14,565 bases of DNA from DAIOGN01 sp036745245. GTDB taxonomy: Bacteria > Zixibacteria > MSB-5A5 > JAUVRN01. Within the stretch, counting starts at the first letter, position 1. Each line of letters starts with the position of its first letter. Position numbers and translations under genes: made by a program. This document shows, piece by piece, positions 1 through 5,381 of the stretch. The DNA lies in the NCBI GenBank assembly GCA_036745245.1, contig DAIOGN010000092.1, forward strand, positions 1-14,565, written 5' to 3'. The notes beneath the pieces were generated by a model, which ran no database searches, was not told where the DNA came from, and saw only the letters and a list, made by a program, of their open reading frames with translations.

Positions 1-269
1 TCATCCACACCTTCCGGAAGCGGACCCGTAGATCCCGGAGTATCCCGAAGCGCCACGAGAAGCGCCTGCGGAAACTGCCGCTGCACCTTGAACGCCGCAT
101 CCCCCATGAGCAGATCGATGTCGGCGGCATCCACCGCGATCACGCGCGGATGCCCCGTCTGCCGGAGGAGATCGAGCAGGCCGTGCATCTGGCGCACCTC
201 CTGGCCCGCCGACCGGAACGGCTCCGCCACTTCGTCGCGCCGCGTCACCAGCCACACGGGCGCGCTCAT
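1..269 (-). CDS. unrecognised protein, N-terminal 89 codons only
   Basis: The reading frame starts with an ATG whose last bases are shared with the rnr stop (ATGA), so it is translationally coupled to rnr, and it runs open off the left edge. The visible protein begins MSAPVWLVTRRDEVAEPFRS and alternates short hydrophobic strands (VWLVT, RVIAVDA, ALLVAL) with helical stretches, the pattern of a Rossmann-like or receiver-like fold. VIAVDAADIDLLMGD occupies the place where a response-regulator receiver has its acidic strand end. I do not recognise the family. The receiver-like reading rests only on secondary-structure pattern and the missing C-terminal part would decide it. The coding frame itself is well supported by the 4-nt overlap and by continuity of frame. 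Confidence 0.6.
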   Translation of the reverse strand, partial: MSAPVWLVTRRDEVAEPFRSAGQEVRQMHGLLDLLRQTGHPRVIAVDAADIDLLMGDAAFKVQRQFPQALLVALRDTPGSTGPLPEGVD

Positions 270-2497
270 CGCCGCTTTTTCTTCGGGGGGCGCATACGCG
301 ACTGAACCTTGGGCTTTTGCTTTTGCGGCACTCGTTTCCGGCGCCCCGTGGATTCGGCGCGCTCGGTGCCACCCACCAGAAGCCGAAAGTCCACCTGCTT
401 GGATACAGGGTCTACTCTCACGACCTGAACCGTCACCGGATCGCCCAGCCTGAACGTGCGTCCCGAGGAGCGCCCGCGGGCCACGTAGCGCTCCTCGTCG
501 ACCGCGTAATAATCGTCGCCAAGGGTGCCGATGGGGATGAGCCCTTCCACCAGAATGCGGTCGAGTTTCACGAACAACCCGAAGTTGCGCACGCCCGACA
601 CCAGGCCGGTGAACGTCTCCCCCAGCTGTGTTTCCATGAACGCGATCTGCTTGATGCGCACCGAATCGCGCTCCGCCTCCATGGCCACGCGCTCGCGTTC
701 TGAGGCATGACGACCCACGCCCGGCAGGCGGCCCCGCTCGTCGGCCACCCAGGCCGGCGTGATCTCCCCGTGCAGTTTGCGCTTTACAGCGCGATGCACC
801 ACGAGATCGGGATAGCGTCGAATGGGCGAGGTGAAGTGCACGTAGCGGTCGAAGGCCAGGCCGAAGTGGCCTATGTTATCGGGCTGGTACACCGCCTTGG
901 CCATGGAGCGCAGCAAGACATCGTTGATGAGGCCCTCCTCGGGGAGACCCTCGGCGCTCTTGAGCAATTGCTGAAGGTGTCGCGACCTGAGCGATTCTCC
1001 GGCGTTGAATTTCAGCCCCATCGTACTTACGAATTCGGCAAACGCCTCCAGCTTCTCCTGATTGGGCCGGTCATGGACGCGGTAGAGCACGGGTACGCCC
1101 GAGGCCTGGAGGTAGCGTGCCACGGTGCGATTGGCCAGGAGCATGAATTCTTCCACGAGCCGGTGGGAAGGGAGGCGCACCAGCTGGTAGATGTTGCTCA
1201 CGGAACCGTCGGGAGCCAGCTCGATGCGTGAGTCGGGCAGGTCGAAGTCGAGGCTGCCTTCGGCCATGCGCGCTTCAGTGAGGTGCTTCGAGAGACTCAA
1301 TAGCCGATCGAGCGGCTCCGTGAGCATGGAGAGCGCAGGGTCGATCTTCGCCGTGTCGAAGTACTCCTGCACCTGCTCATAGGTGAGGTCGGCCGCCGAG
1401 CGAATGATGGTTTCGGCCACACGGAAGCTCTTCAGGCGGGCCCGTTCATCCAGCACCAGAAAACAGGTGAGCGTGAGACGATCGTTCCCCGCCGTAAGGC
1501 TGCACAGGTCGGACGACAGGTGATGAGGCAGCATCGGCACCACCCGGTCCACCAGGTACACCGACGTACCGCGCAACAGCGCTTCGCGATCGAGCGGTGT
1601 GTTGGGGCGCACGAAGTGTGACACGTCGGCGATGTGCACGCCCACTTCGAACAGTCCGTCCGCGAGATCGCGCACGGAGAGCGCGTCGTCGTGATCCTTC
1701 GCGTCCTTCGGGTCGATGGTGACGACGGGAAGCGCACGGCAGTCTTCGCGGCCCGCCACTTCGGCGCGCGGGATGCGCGGCTTGAACGCTTCGGCCTCGG
1801 CCTCCACCTCGGCCGGAAACTCCATGGGGAGCGCGTGCTCGAACATGACCGTGAGCACGTCCACGCCGGGCTCATCGGGGAATCCCAGCACCTTGGTCAC
1901 GCGCCCCTCGGGCGCGCGCGCCGGATCGTCCCAGTCGGAGAGGTGCACTACCACGATCTGCCCCGGGCGGGCGCTCAGGGTTTCGGTGGGAGGCACATAG
2001 ATGTCGCGCGGCAGCCGCTCGTCTTCGGGCACCACGAAGGAAAAATGACGTCCGGTCTGGAAGGTGCCCACCACACTGGGACGCCCGCGCGTCACGATGC
2101 GCACGACTCGTCCTTCGGGCTTCCCTCGGAACGTGGTCGACAGTTTCTGCACAAGCACCGTGTCGCCATGCATGGCGGTCTTCACGTGATCCGGATCGAT
2201 GTAGATGTCGGCCGAGCCGTCCTCCGGGATGATGAATGCGAACCCGCGACGATGGGCATGTACCCGACCGCGGATGAGGTCGAGCTTGCCGGGGGCCGCC
2301 ACCCGACTCCGCCTCAGCCGGATCAGCTCGCCCGCGTGCAGCATTTCGCGCAGCTGCCTCCGGAATTCGGCGTATTGAGTCGGCGGTACCTCAAGCGACT
2401 TGGCCAGCTCTTTTGGTTTGAGCGGCCGATACGACTGCGCGCCCAGGGCGCTTAGAATGGCCGCCCTAAAGTCGGCCTTTGATTTTGAAGAACTCAT
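266..2497 (-). CDS. rnr: ribonuclease R (3'-5' exoribonuclease, RNB family)
   Basis: RNase R degrades RNA processively from the 3' end, including structured mRNA and rRNA fragments. The 743-residue protein has the family order: an N-terminal helix-turn-helix-like region (about 5-60), cold-shock/OB domains (about 70-205), the RNB catalytic domain (about 245-575), an S1 domain (about 625-705, with GLVSGVRNFGLFVKL) and a lysine/arginine-rich tail ending KKKRR. The catalytic motif IDPKDAKDHDDA at 261-272 gives the Asp set D262, D268, D270 and D271. Length fits the family. The chosen ATG is the only in-frame start that keeps the N-terminal domain; an AAGGAG lies 16 nt upstream, farther than ideal. 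The stop overlaps the next gene by 4 nt. Upstream lies a transposon whose left end is 88 bp from the start codon; a possible rnr promoter survives between them. Confidence 0.97.
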   Translation of the reverse strand: MSSSKSKADFRAAILSALGAQSYRPLKPKELAKSLEVPPTQYAEFRRQLREMLHAGELIRLRRSRVAAPGKLDLIRGRVHAHRRGFAFIIPEDGSADIYIDPDHVKTAMHGDTVLVQKLSTTFRGKPEGRVVRIVTRGRPSVVGTFQTGRHFSFVVPEDERLPRDIYVPPTETLSARPGQIVVVHLSDWDDPARAPEGRVTKVLGFPDEPGVDVLTVMFEHALPMEFPAEVEAEAEAFKPRIPRAEVAGREDCRALPVVTIDPKDAKDHDDALSVRDLADGLFEVGVHIADVSHFVRPNTPLDREALLRGTSVYLVDRVVPMLPHHLSSDLCSLTAGNDRLTLTCFLVLDERARLKSFRVAETIIRSAADLTYEQVQEYFDTAKIDPALSMLTEPLDRLLSLSKHLTEARMAEGSLDFDLPDSRIELAPDGSVSNIYQLVRLPSHRLVEEFMLLANRTVARYLQASGVPVLYRVHDRPNQEKLEAFAEFVSTMGLKFNAGESLRSRHLQQLLKSAEGLPEEGLINDVLLRSMAKAVYQPDNIGHFGLAFDRYVHFTSPIRRYPDLVVHRAVKRKLHGEITPAWVADERGRLPGVGRHASERERVAMEAERDSVRIKQIAFMETQLGETFTGLVSGVRNFGLFVKLDRILVEGLIPIGTLGDDYYAVDEERYVARGRSSGRTFRLGDPVTVQVVRVDPVSKQVDFRLLVGGTERAESTGRRKRVPQKQKPKVQSRMRPPKKKRR

Positions 2498-2529
2498 TGA
2501 ATCGGTGTTCCAACTCCTTGCTTTTGAAC

Positions 2530-2558
2530 ATGATGAATAGATTTCTGGCCTACGTCAA
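2530..2558 (-). promoter_or_regulatory. possible rnr promoter
   Basis: On the minus strand TTGACG (2558-2553) is followed after 17 nt by CATCAT (2535-2530), a 5/6 match to the -35 and a 4/6 match to the -10 of a housekeeping sigma promoter. It lies 28 bp inside the transposon-rnr gap, so the insertion leaves it intact. The -10 is weak, so this is a candidate only. Confidence 0.35.
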
Positions 2559-2577
2559 GCCATATAGGCAGAGTACG

Positions 2578-2585
2578 CCAAATTG
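2578..2585. repeat. target-site duplication, left copy (CCAAATTG)
   Basis: The 8 bases CCAAATTG directly precede the left end of the insertion and are repeated exactly after its right end at 5398-5405. The identity stops at both sides: the flanking bases differ (G2577 against C5397; G2586 against A5406). Eight bp lies in the range known for IS1-family elements. Confidence 0.92.
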
Positions 2586-2601
2586 GGTAGTGTCCTTAAT
2601 G
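2586..2601 (+). repeat. left terminal inverted repeat
   Basis: GGTAGTGTCCTTAATG matches the reverse complement of the right end (GGTAGTGTCCTCAATG) at 15 of 16 positions. Similarity ends after base 16. Starting with GGT agrees with other IS1-family ends. Confidence 0.92.
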
Positions 2602-2850
2602 TGGGCGCTCTTCCGCAAGGGTTTAGCGTTAAAGGCATTGCTCATAGCGTAATTCTACACACCTGCAAGTAATTTGTCAACAGCTATGTGTGTCAAATTT
2701 GCCACACCTGTACGTTTCTCCCTTGTCAAGTAAGGGCTTACCAAATGGTCCATCGGGCACCAAATTGGGCCAAACCTTGGTGATAAATAGAAATATTACT
2801 GATATAAGCGTATGCGGTGCCGTTAGTTACGATAATTATCCTTTATCCCC
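2602..2850. promoter_or_regulatory. AT-rich leader of the element with palindromes, no gene seen
   Basis: I see no convincing coding frame between the left inverted repeat and the winged-helix gene. The stretch holds an imperfect 20-bp palindrome at 2688-2707 (GTGTG-T-CAAATTTG-C-CACAC, one mismatched pair), a small stem CCCTT/AAGGG around 2721-2737, and three CCAA..TTGG-like sites at 2741-2748, 2760-2768 and 2770-2780. A TATAAG at 2803-2808 could be a -10. These look like operator or transposase-binding sites, but no binding protein can be assigned from sequence alone. Confidence 0.4.
2688..2707. repeat. imperfect 20-bp palindrome, operator-like
   Basis: The arms GTGTG and CACAC surround a perfect CAAATTTG core, with a single T/C mismatch pair between arm and core. 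It lies about 190 bp upstream of the winged-helix gene. The form suits a dimeric DNA-binding protein. The spacing of TGTG and CACA (10 nt) differs from the 8 nt of CRP sites. Confidence 0.4.
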
Positions 2851-2878
2851 TTGACACGAACGTAGTTATTGTTATCAT
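2851..2878 (+). promoter_or_regulatory. possible promoter of the winged-helix gene
   Basis: TTGACA (2851-2856) is a perfect -35 and TATCAT (2873-2878) a 5/6 match to the -10, spaced by 16 nt. Transcription would begin near 2884-2886, almost on the ATG at 2886, which would give a leaderless or nearly leaderless message. A longer transcript from further upstream would instead use the GGAGGG at 2879-2884 as ribosome binding site for the ATG at 2895. Confidence 0.45.
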
Positions 2879-2894
2879 GGAGGGTATGAGCCAG

Positions 2895-3281
2895 ATGAGC
2901 ATTGAGACAATTCGGTACGCGGTTCAAAGCACACGCGAGAAGGTGGAGCGCCTTCGGGCGGAGCTTCAGCAAGCAGAGGCCGCACTTCAGGCTCTTGAGG
3001 CTGAGGTTGCCGGGCTTGAGTCGGGCAAGCGCAAAAGGGGACAGCCTCTAGGCGAACGTAGGCTTACCAAGGGCCTTGTAGCGGCCGAGGTGAAGGCCAT
3101 CCTCAATGACGCCTTCACGCCTTTGGATTGGCCCAAATTGCAGAAGGCGGTCGGGGCCAAGCTCAATAAGAAGATCAACCGGAACACGATTATTCAGACG
3201 CTTGGGCGGCTTGAGGATAGGGGCGAGATTATCGCCCAAGACGGCGGCTATCTGCTTGCGGGGAAGATGTTGAAGTTATGA
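2895..3281 (+). CDS. coiled-coil winged-helix protein, transposon passenger
   Basis: The 128-residue product starts MSIETIRYAV. Residues about 8-45 form a strong heptad coiled coil (REKVERLRAELQQAEAALQA), followed by a basic linker (GKRKRGQ) and a C-terminal domain of about 70 residues. That domain has the look of a winged helix: FTPLDWPKLQKAV, then NRNTIIQTLGRLEDRGEI as the recognition helix and GGYLLA as the wing hairpin. A coiled coil for dimerisation joined to a winged helix points to a transcriptional regulator or a DNA-binding accessory of the element. I chose 2895 because GGAGGG ends 10 nt upstream; ATGs at 2886 and 2877 and a GTG at 2817 are in frame alternatives. The gene runs toward the transposase, and its 3' end abuts a terminator serving the opposite strand. 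I do not recognise a named family. Confidence 0.75.
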   Translation: MSIETIRYAVQSTREKVERLRAELQQAEAALQALEAEVAGLESGKRKRGQPLGERRLTKGLVAAEVKAILNDAFTPLDWPKLQKAVGAKLNKKINRNTIIQTLGRLEDRGEIIAQDGGYLLAGKMLKL

Positions 3282-3285
3282 GGAA

Positions 3286-3354
3286 TAAAAAAGGCCGGGG
3301 TGCAACCCGGCCTCAAAGTCGAAACCGATCCACCGCTAAGCGAAAGGGCTTCAA
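3286..3354 (-). ncRNA. putative small RNA of about 70 nt encoded by the element
   Basis: On the minus strand a near-consensus promoter (TTGACA, 16 nt, TATATT at 3388-3361) is followed about 50 nt after the predicted start by a 7-bp GC-only hairpin and six U residues. No reading frame of note fits between them, so a short untranslated RNA ending at about 3286 is the simplest reading. The start, taken near 3352-3356, is set by distance from the -10. The RNA would run toward the winged-helix gene and end just after that gene's stop codon, so the two transcripts meet tail to tail. A role in control of transposition, or a partner of an element-encoded protein, is conjecture. Confidence 0.5.
3287..3312 (-). 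terminator. intrinsic terminator, minus strand
   Basis: The stem GGCCGGG (3293-3299) pairs with CCCGGCC (3306-3312) around a 6-nt loop; on the minus strand it is followed by TTTTTT (3292-3287). There is no U-run on the plus-strand side, so it ends leftward transcription. No minus-strand protein gene lies directly upstream; this supports the small RNA. Confidence 0.75.
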
Positions 3355-3401
3355 GTGTCTAATATAGCACTCAAAGCCCTTCTGTCAACCCTTCGTTTAG
3401 C
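3335..3401. repeat. nested inverted repeats around the small-RNA promoter
   Basis: AAGGGCTT (3344-3351) pairs with AAGCCCTT (3374-3381), with a second inner pairing AGTG (3354-3357) to CACT (3368-3371); the -10 box lies in the loop centre. An outer arm GCTAAGCGAAAGGG (3335-3348) can alternatively pair with CCCTTCGTTTAGC (3389-3401) with one mismatch and one extra base. The arrangement suits an operator covering the promoter or a switchable structure. Confidence 0.55.
3361..3388 (-). promoter_or_regulatory. promoter of the putative small RNA
   Basis: TTGACA (3388-3383) and TATATT (3366-3361) are spaced by 16 nt on the minus strand: 6/6 and 5/6 matches to the housekeeping consensus. It is one of the two best promoter matches I found in the window, the other being at 2851-2878. 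Confidence 0.6.
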
Positions 3402-3566
3402 ACGGCCACCGCCATGCCTTCCTGCCCCCGTTTGGGGGCCATTATTAAACGCCCGCCCGGCGCGCTAACGCCGGAACGGGCAAGGCAATAACCGTGCGAC
3501 TGAGCCGCACAGCTAACCCAAAGCATTATACGCGGCCCGGTCGCCCAGAAGCAAAGGAATCTGGGT
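3402..3566 (+). other. multi-hairpin noncoding leader of the transposase gene
   Basis: No gene is visible here. Three clear hairpins follow one another: GCCCCC-GTTT-GGGGGC (3424-3439); a two-tier stem GCCCG/CGGGC plus CCGGCG/CGCCGG with a CGCTAA loop (3451-3481); and GTGCG/CGCAC (3494-3510). None has a U-run suited to termination. AAAGGA at 3553-3558 is the transposase ribosome binding site. The structures could limit readthrough into the transposase gene, as many insertion elements do, or form part of a structured RNA. Confidence 0.5.
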
Positions 3567-4385
3567 ATGTGTCGGATCAGTAAGGAACAGGAGAAGCGCA
3601 TTTTGGATCTGACGTTAGAGGGGGCAACAGTTCGGGGCATTGAACGGCTCACAGGGTGCCACAGGGACACAGTATGCCGCACCCTTAAGCGTGTTGGACC
3701 GATTTGTGCGCGGGACATGGATAGACGGTTATCCGGCATCAAGTGCCAGACTGTCGAGATTGACGAGTGTTGGTCATACTCTGGTTGCAAACAGGCCGTG
3801 GCTAAGCACAAGGGGCGCGGCTCTGATTGGGGCGATACATACGTAGTCTTTGGCCTAGATCGTGACTCTAGGGCCGTTGTGGGCCATGCCATCGGCTTGC
3901 GAGACAAGGTTACAGCTGTTGATCTGGTTTCGGTTCTCAAGAACCGCATTCTTGGCCCCTTTGACATTATTGGGGATGAATTCAAGGGTTTCGAGTATGC
4001 CGTTGATGTGGTGATTGGAGATGGGGCCAACTTCGCCCAAATCAAGAAGCATTTCGTCAGGCCCATACCGCCGTATTACGAAGGGTATCGACCAGGTGGA
4101 ATCATGAAGACTGAGCCTGTCAGACGCCGGGGGAATCCCGACCTGTCAAGGGCCACAACTAGTCATGCTGAGCGGTTCAACTGGACCCTGCGGACGCGGC
4201 TACGCCGATTCACGCGCCTGAGTAACGGGTTTAGCCGTTCCTTGCCCCACCACATCGGCGCTTTGAGCCTGTTCTTGTGGGACTACAATTTCAAGCGGGC
4301 GCACGGGGCACACAAGCGGACGCCCGCTATGGCGCTCGGGGTTACTGCTCACCCTTTAGTTTGGGATGATTTGTGCATATACTGA
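3567..4385 (+). CDS. IS1-family DDE transposase, intact
   Basis: The 272-residue protein cuts the element ends and joins them to a new target. Residues about 14-42 form a helix-turn-helix (EGATVRGIERLTGCHRDTV). The catalytic core follows: D66 in VEIDECWSY, D137 in DIIGDEFKGF and E202 in TTSHAERFNWTLR form the DDE triad. The tail RRFTRLSNGFSRSL ... WDYNFKRAHGAHKRTPAMA is typical of the single-ORF branch of IS1-family transposases, where NFxR.H......TPAMA is strongly conserved. No frameshift is needed, unlike classical insA-insB. AAAGGA lies 8 nt before the ATG. Length and all key residues are intact, so the element may be active. Codon use is less GC-rich than in the host genes. Confidence 0.93.
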   Translation: MCRISKEQEKRILDLTLEGATVRGIERLTGCHRDTVCRTLKRVGPICARDMDRRLSGIKCQTVEIDECWSYSGCKQAVAKHKGRGSDWGDTYVVFGLDRDSRAVVGHAIGLRDKVTAVDLVSVLKNRILGPFDIIGDEFKGFEYAVDVVIGDGANFAQIKKHFVRPIPPYYEGYRPGGIMKTEPVRRRGNPDLSRATTSHAERFNWTLRTRLRRFTRLSNGFSRSLPHHIGALSLFLWDYNFKRAHGAHKRTPAMALGVTAHPLVWDDLCIY

Positions 4386-4401
4386 GGATACGGGAGGTAG
4401 T

Positions 4402-4430
4402 GGGCGTCTAAAGTGCCGGCCCTTTTTGTT
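4402..4430 (+). terminator. possible weak terminator after the transposase
   Basis: GGGC (4402-4405) can pair with GCCC (4419-4422), and TTTTTGTTCTT follows. The stem is only 4 bp, so the call rests mainly on the T-rich run 20 nt downstream of the transposase stop. Confidence 0.25.
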
Positions 4431-4460
4431 CTTACTTTTATCTCAGGCTAGGAGTCCAGC

Positions 4461-4504
4461 CCGTTCCCCCTTGAGTAGCCCAAGAGCCGCCCAAGGGGGA
4501 ACGG
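4461..4504 (+). repeat. 13-bp perfect hairpin upstream of the 42-codon gene
   Basis: CCGTTCCCCCTTG (4461-4473) is exactly complementary to CAAGGGGGAACGG (4492-4504), with an 18-nt loop. No U-run follows. It ends 24 nt before the perfect Shine-Dalgarno of the next small gene, so it may shield or stabilise that message, act as an attenuator, or bind protein. Confidence 0.7.
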
Positions 4505-4538
4505 ATGCTCGACATCCGAACCCCAGAGAGGAGGTAAG

Positions 4539-4667
4539 ATGGGACGTGTTCGAACGAAGGTCCGAAAAGGCGTCGTCGAAGTCTGGTGTCGTTACATCAT
4601 ACGTAACGGCAAAAGAATCTACCCGAAGACTGCCAAGTGCTTTCACTTCTTCATACCATTGAAGTAG
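4539..4667 (+). CDS. 42-residue basic protein, transposon passenger
   Basis: AGGAGGT (4529-4535), a perfect complement of the 16S rRNA 3' end, stands three nt before the ATG, a strong if slightly close ribosome binding site. The product begins MGRVRTKVRKGVVEVWCRYI and ends FHFFIPLK. It is rich in Arg/Lys and aromatic residues, with IIRNGKRIYPKTAKC in the middle, so it could be a small beta-rich nucleic-acid binder. I do not recognise the family. It lies between a long hairpin and the convergent Cas2-like operon, on the same strand as the transposase. Support comes from the ribosome site and the protein-like composition; a chance ORF is possible at this size. Confidence 0.6.
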   Translation: MGRVRTKVRKGVVEVWCRYIIRNGKRIYPKTAKCFHFFIPLK

Positions 4668-4700
4668 TGTAGGCTAGGACCGCGCTCGCTACCTCCTCCA

Positions 4701-4967
4701 TTAAAATTTTACAGTACGAAGCCACTCCCATGCCTGGGGTGGCAAGTAGCCGAATGCATTTCTGGTAATCTGTGTAACAAATACGTGGTCCGCCTGGGTG
4801 AAAAACGGGGCGATGCGCTTGTACCAAGTCTCAGGGGAATCGTTGGTCTGGATGATCCAGACATTGTCTATATGGTGCCACCAGGTGCCTGTGGACTTGA
4901 TATTCAAGTGTAGCGGAAGCAGATTCCGTGATTTGTCCATGACTTCGTATGTAATCAGGAGTACCAC
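4701..4967 (-). CDS. Cas2-like small protein (SinR-family, Cas2/VapD fold), transposon passenger
   Basis: The 88-residue product begins MVLLITYEVMDKSRN. Its layout follows the Cas2-like proteins often annotated as SinR family: a first strand LLITYEV, a helix, GTWWHHIDNVWIIQT as the second and third strands, a SPETWYKRIAPF helix, DHVFVTQIT as the fourth strand, and a terminal LPPQAWEWL. In Cas2 the first strand ends in a conserved Asp; here that position is Glu (E8), so nuclease activity cannot be assumed. The start is a GTG sharing its G with the TAG stop of the membrane protein gene, so the two are translationally coupled. There is no cas1 or repeat array near. The family call is from remembered sequence pattern; the function of the stand-alone members is unclear. 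Confidence 0.72.
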   Translation of the reverse strand: MVLLITYEVMDKSRNLLPLHLNIKSTGTWWHHIDNVWIIQTNDSPETWYKRIAPFFTQADHVFVTQITRNAFGYLPPQAWEWLRTVKF

Positions 4968-5317
4968 TATGGGGCCGCTTTCAAATCGTCGTAATCTATT
5001 TCCTTGGGCTGCTCAACTGGAGTCATATCACCATGCGAATATGGCAACTTGCGCTGGCTATCGCCTAACCCTTGCGCCCTCCATGCCAATTGCTGTTCAC
5101 CTGTGAGTTGCAGTACTTCCGGCTTAAGGGCCATAAACAGGGCGACAATTGGTATCAGTGAAACTAGGGCCAAGGCTAAGACTACGACTAGCCATGCCGG
5201 CAAATGGCCCCATATCAAAAGGGAGGTAAAGCAAATGACAATTAAGGCAAAAAACGCTGAGCCCGTGTTGATTTGCTTAATCACGGTTTCAACTGGAATC
5301 GAAATCCAGGAGGACAT
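4967..5317 (-). CDS. two-helix membrane protein, first gene of the Cas2-like operon
   Basis: The 116-residue product begins MSSWISIPVETVIKQ. It has two strongly hydrophobic segments, about 20-38 (SAFFALIVICFTSLLIWGH) and 41-64 (AWLVVVLALALVSLIPIVAL), separated by a short turn, then a hydrophilic tail of about 50 residues (KPEVLQLTGEQQLAWRAQG, LGDSQRK, and an acidic end EIDYDDL). This fits a hairpin anchor with both ends in the cytoplasm. The stop overlaps the GTG start of the Cas2-like gene by one base. I see no clear Shine-Dalgarno before its ATG, which lies 80 bp inside the right end of the element. I do not recognise a named family. Coupling suggests that it anchors or controls the Cas2-like protein, which is inference. 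Confidence 0.72.
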   Translation of the reverse strand: MSSWISIPVETVIKQINTGSAFFALIVICFTSLLIWGHLPAWLVVVLALALVSLIPIVALFMALKPEVLQLTGEQQLAWRAQGLGDSQRKLPYSHGDMTPVEQPKEIDYDDLKAAP

Positions 5318-5381
5318 GAAACAGAAGATAGAATCAGCGGATACTTCAGGCTATCGCTTTGTATGCAATCCATCGCTGTGT

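Noticed and set aside
3293..3312. The hairpin after the winged-helix gene as a terminator of that gene
   Set aside because: The U-run lies on the minus-strand side only; on the plus strand the hairpin is followed by TCAAAG, so it does not fit plus-strand termination.
3371..4066. A 231-codon minus-strand frame opposite the transposase, ending across the hairpin region
   Set aside because: It mirrors the intact transposase frame, has no domain, and its 3' part crosses the promoter of the putative small RNA.
4701..4967. A CRISPR-Cas locus suggested by the Cas2-like protein
   Set aside because: There is no Cas1, no other cas gene and no direct-repeat array in the window; stand-alone Cas2-like proteins are common outside CRISPR.
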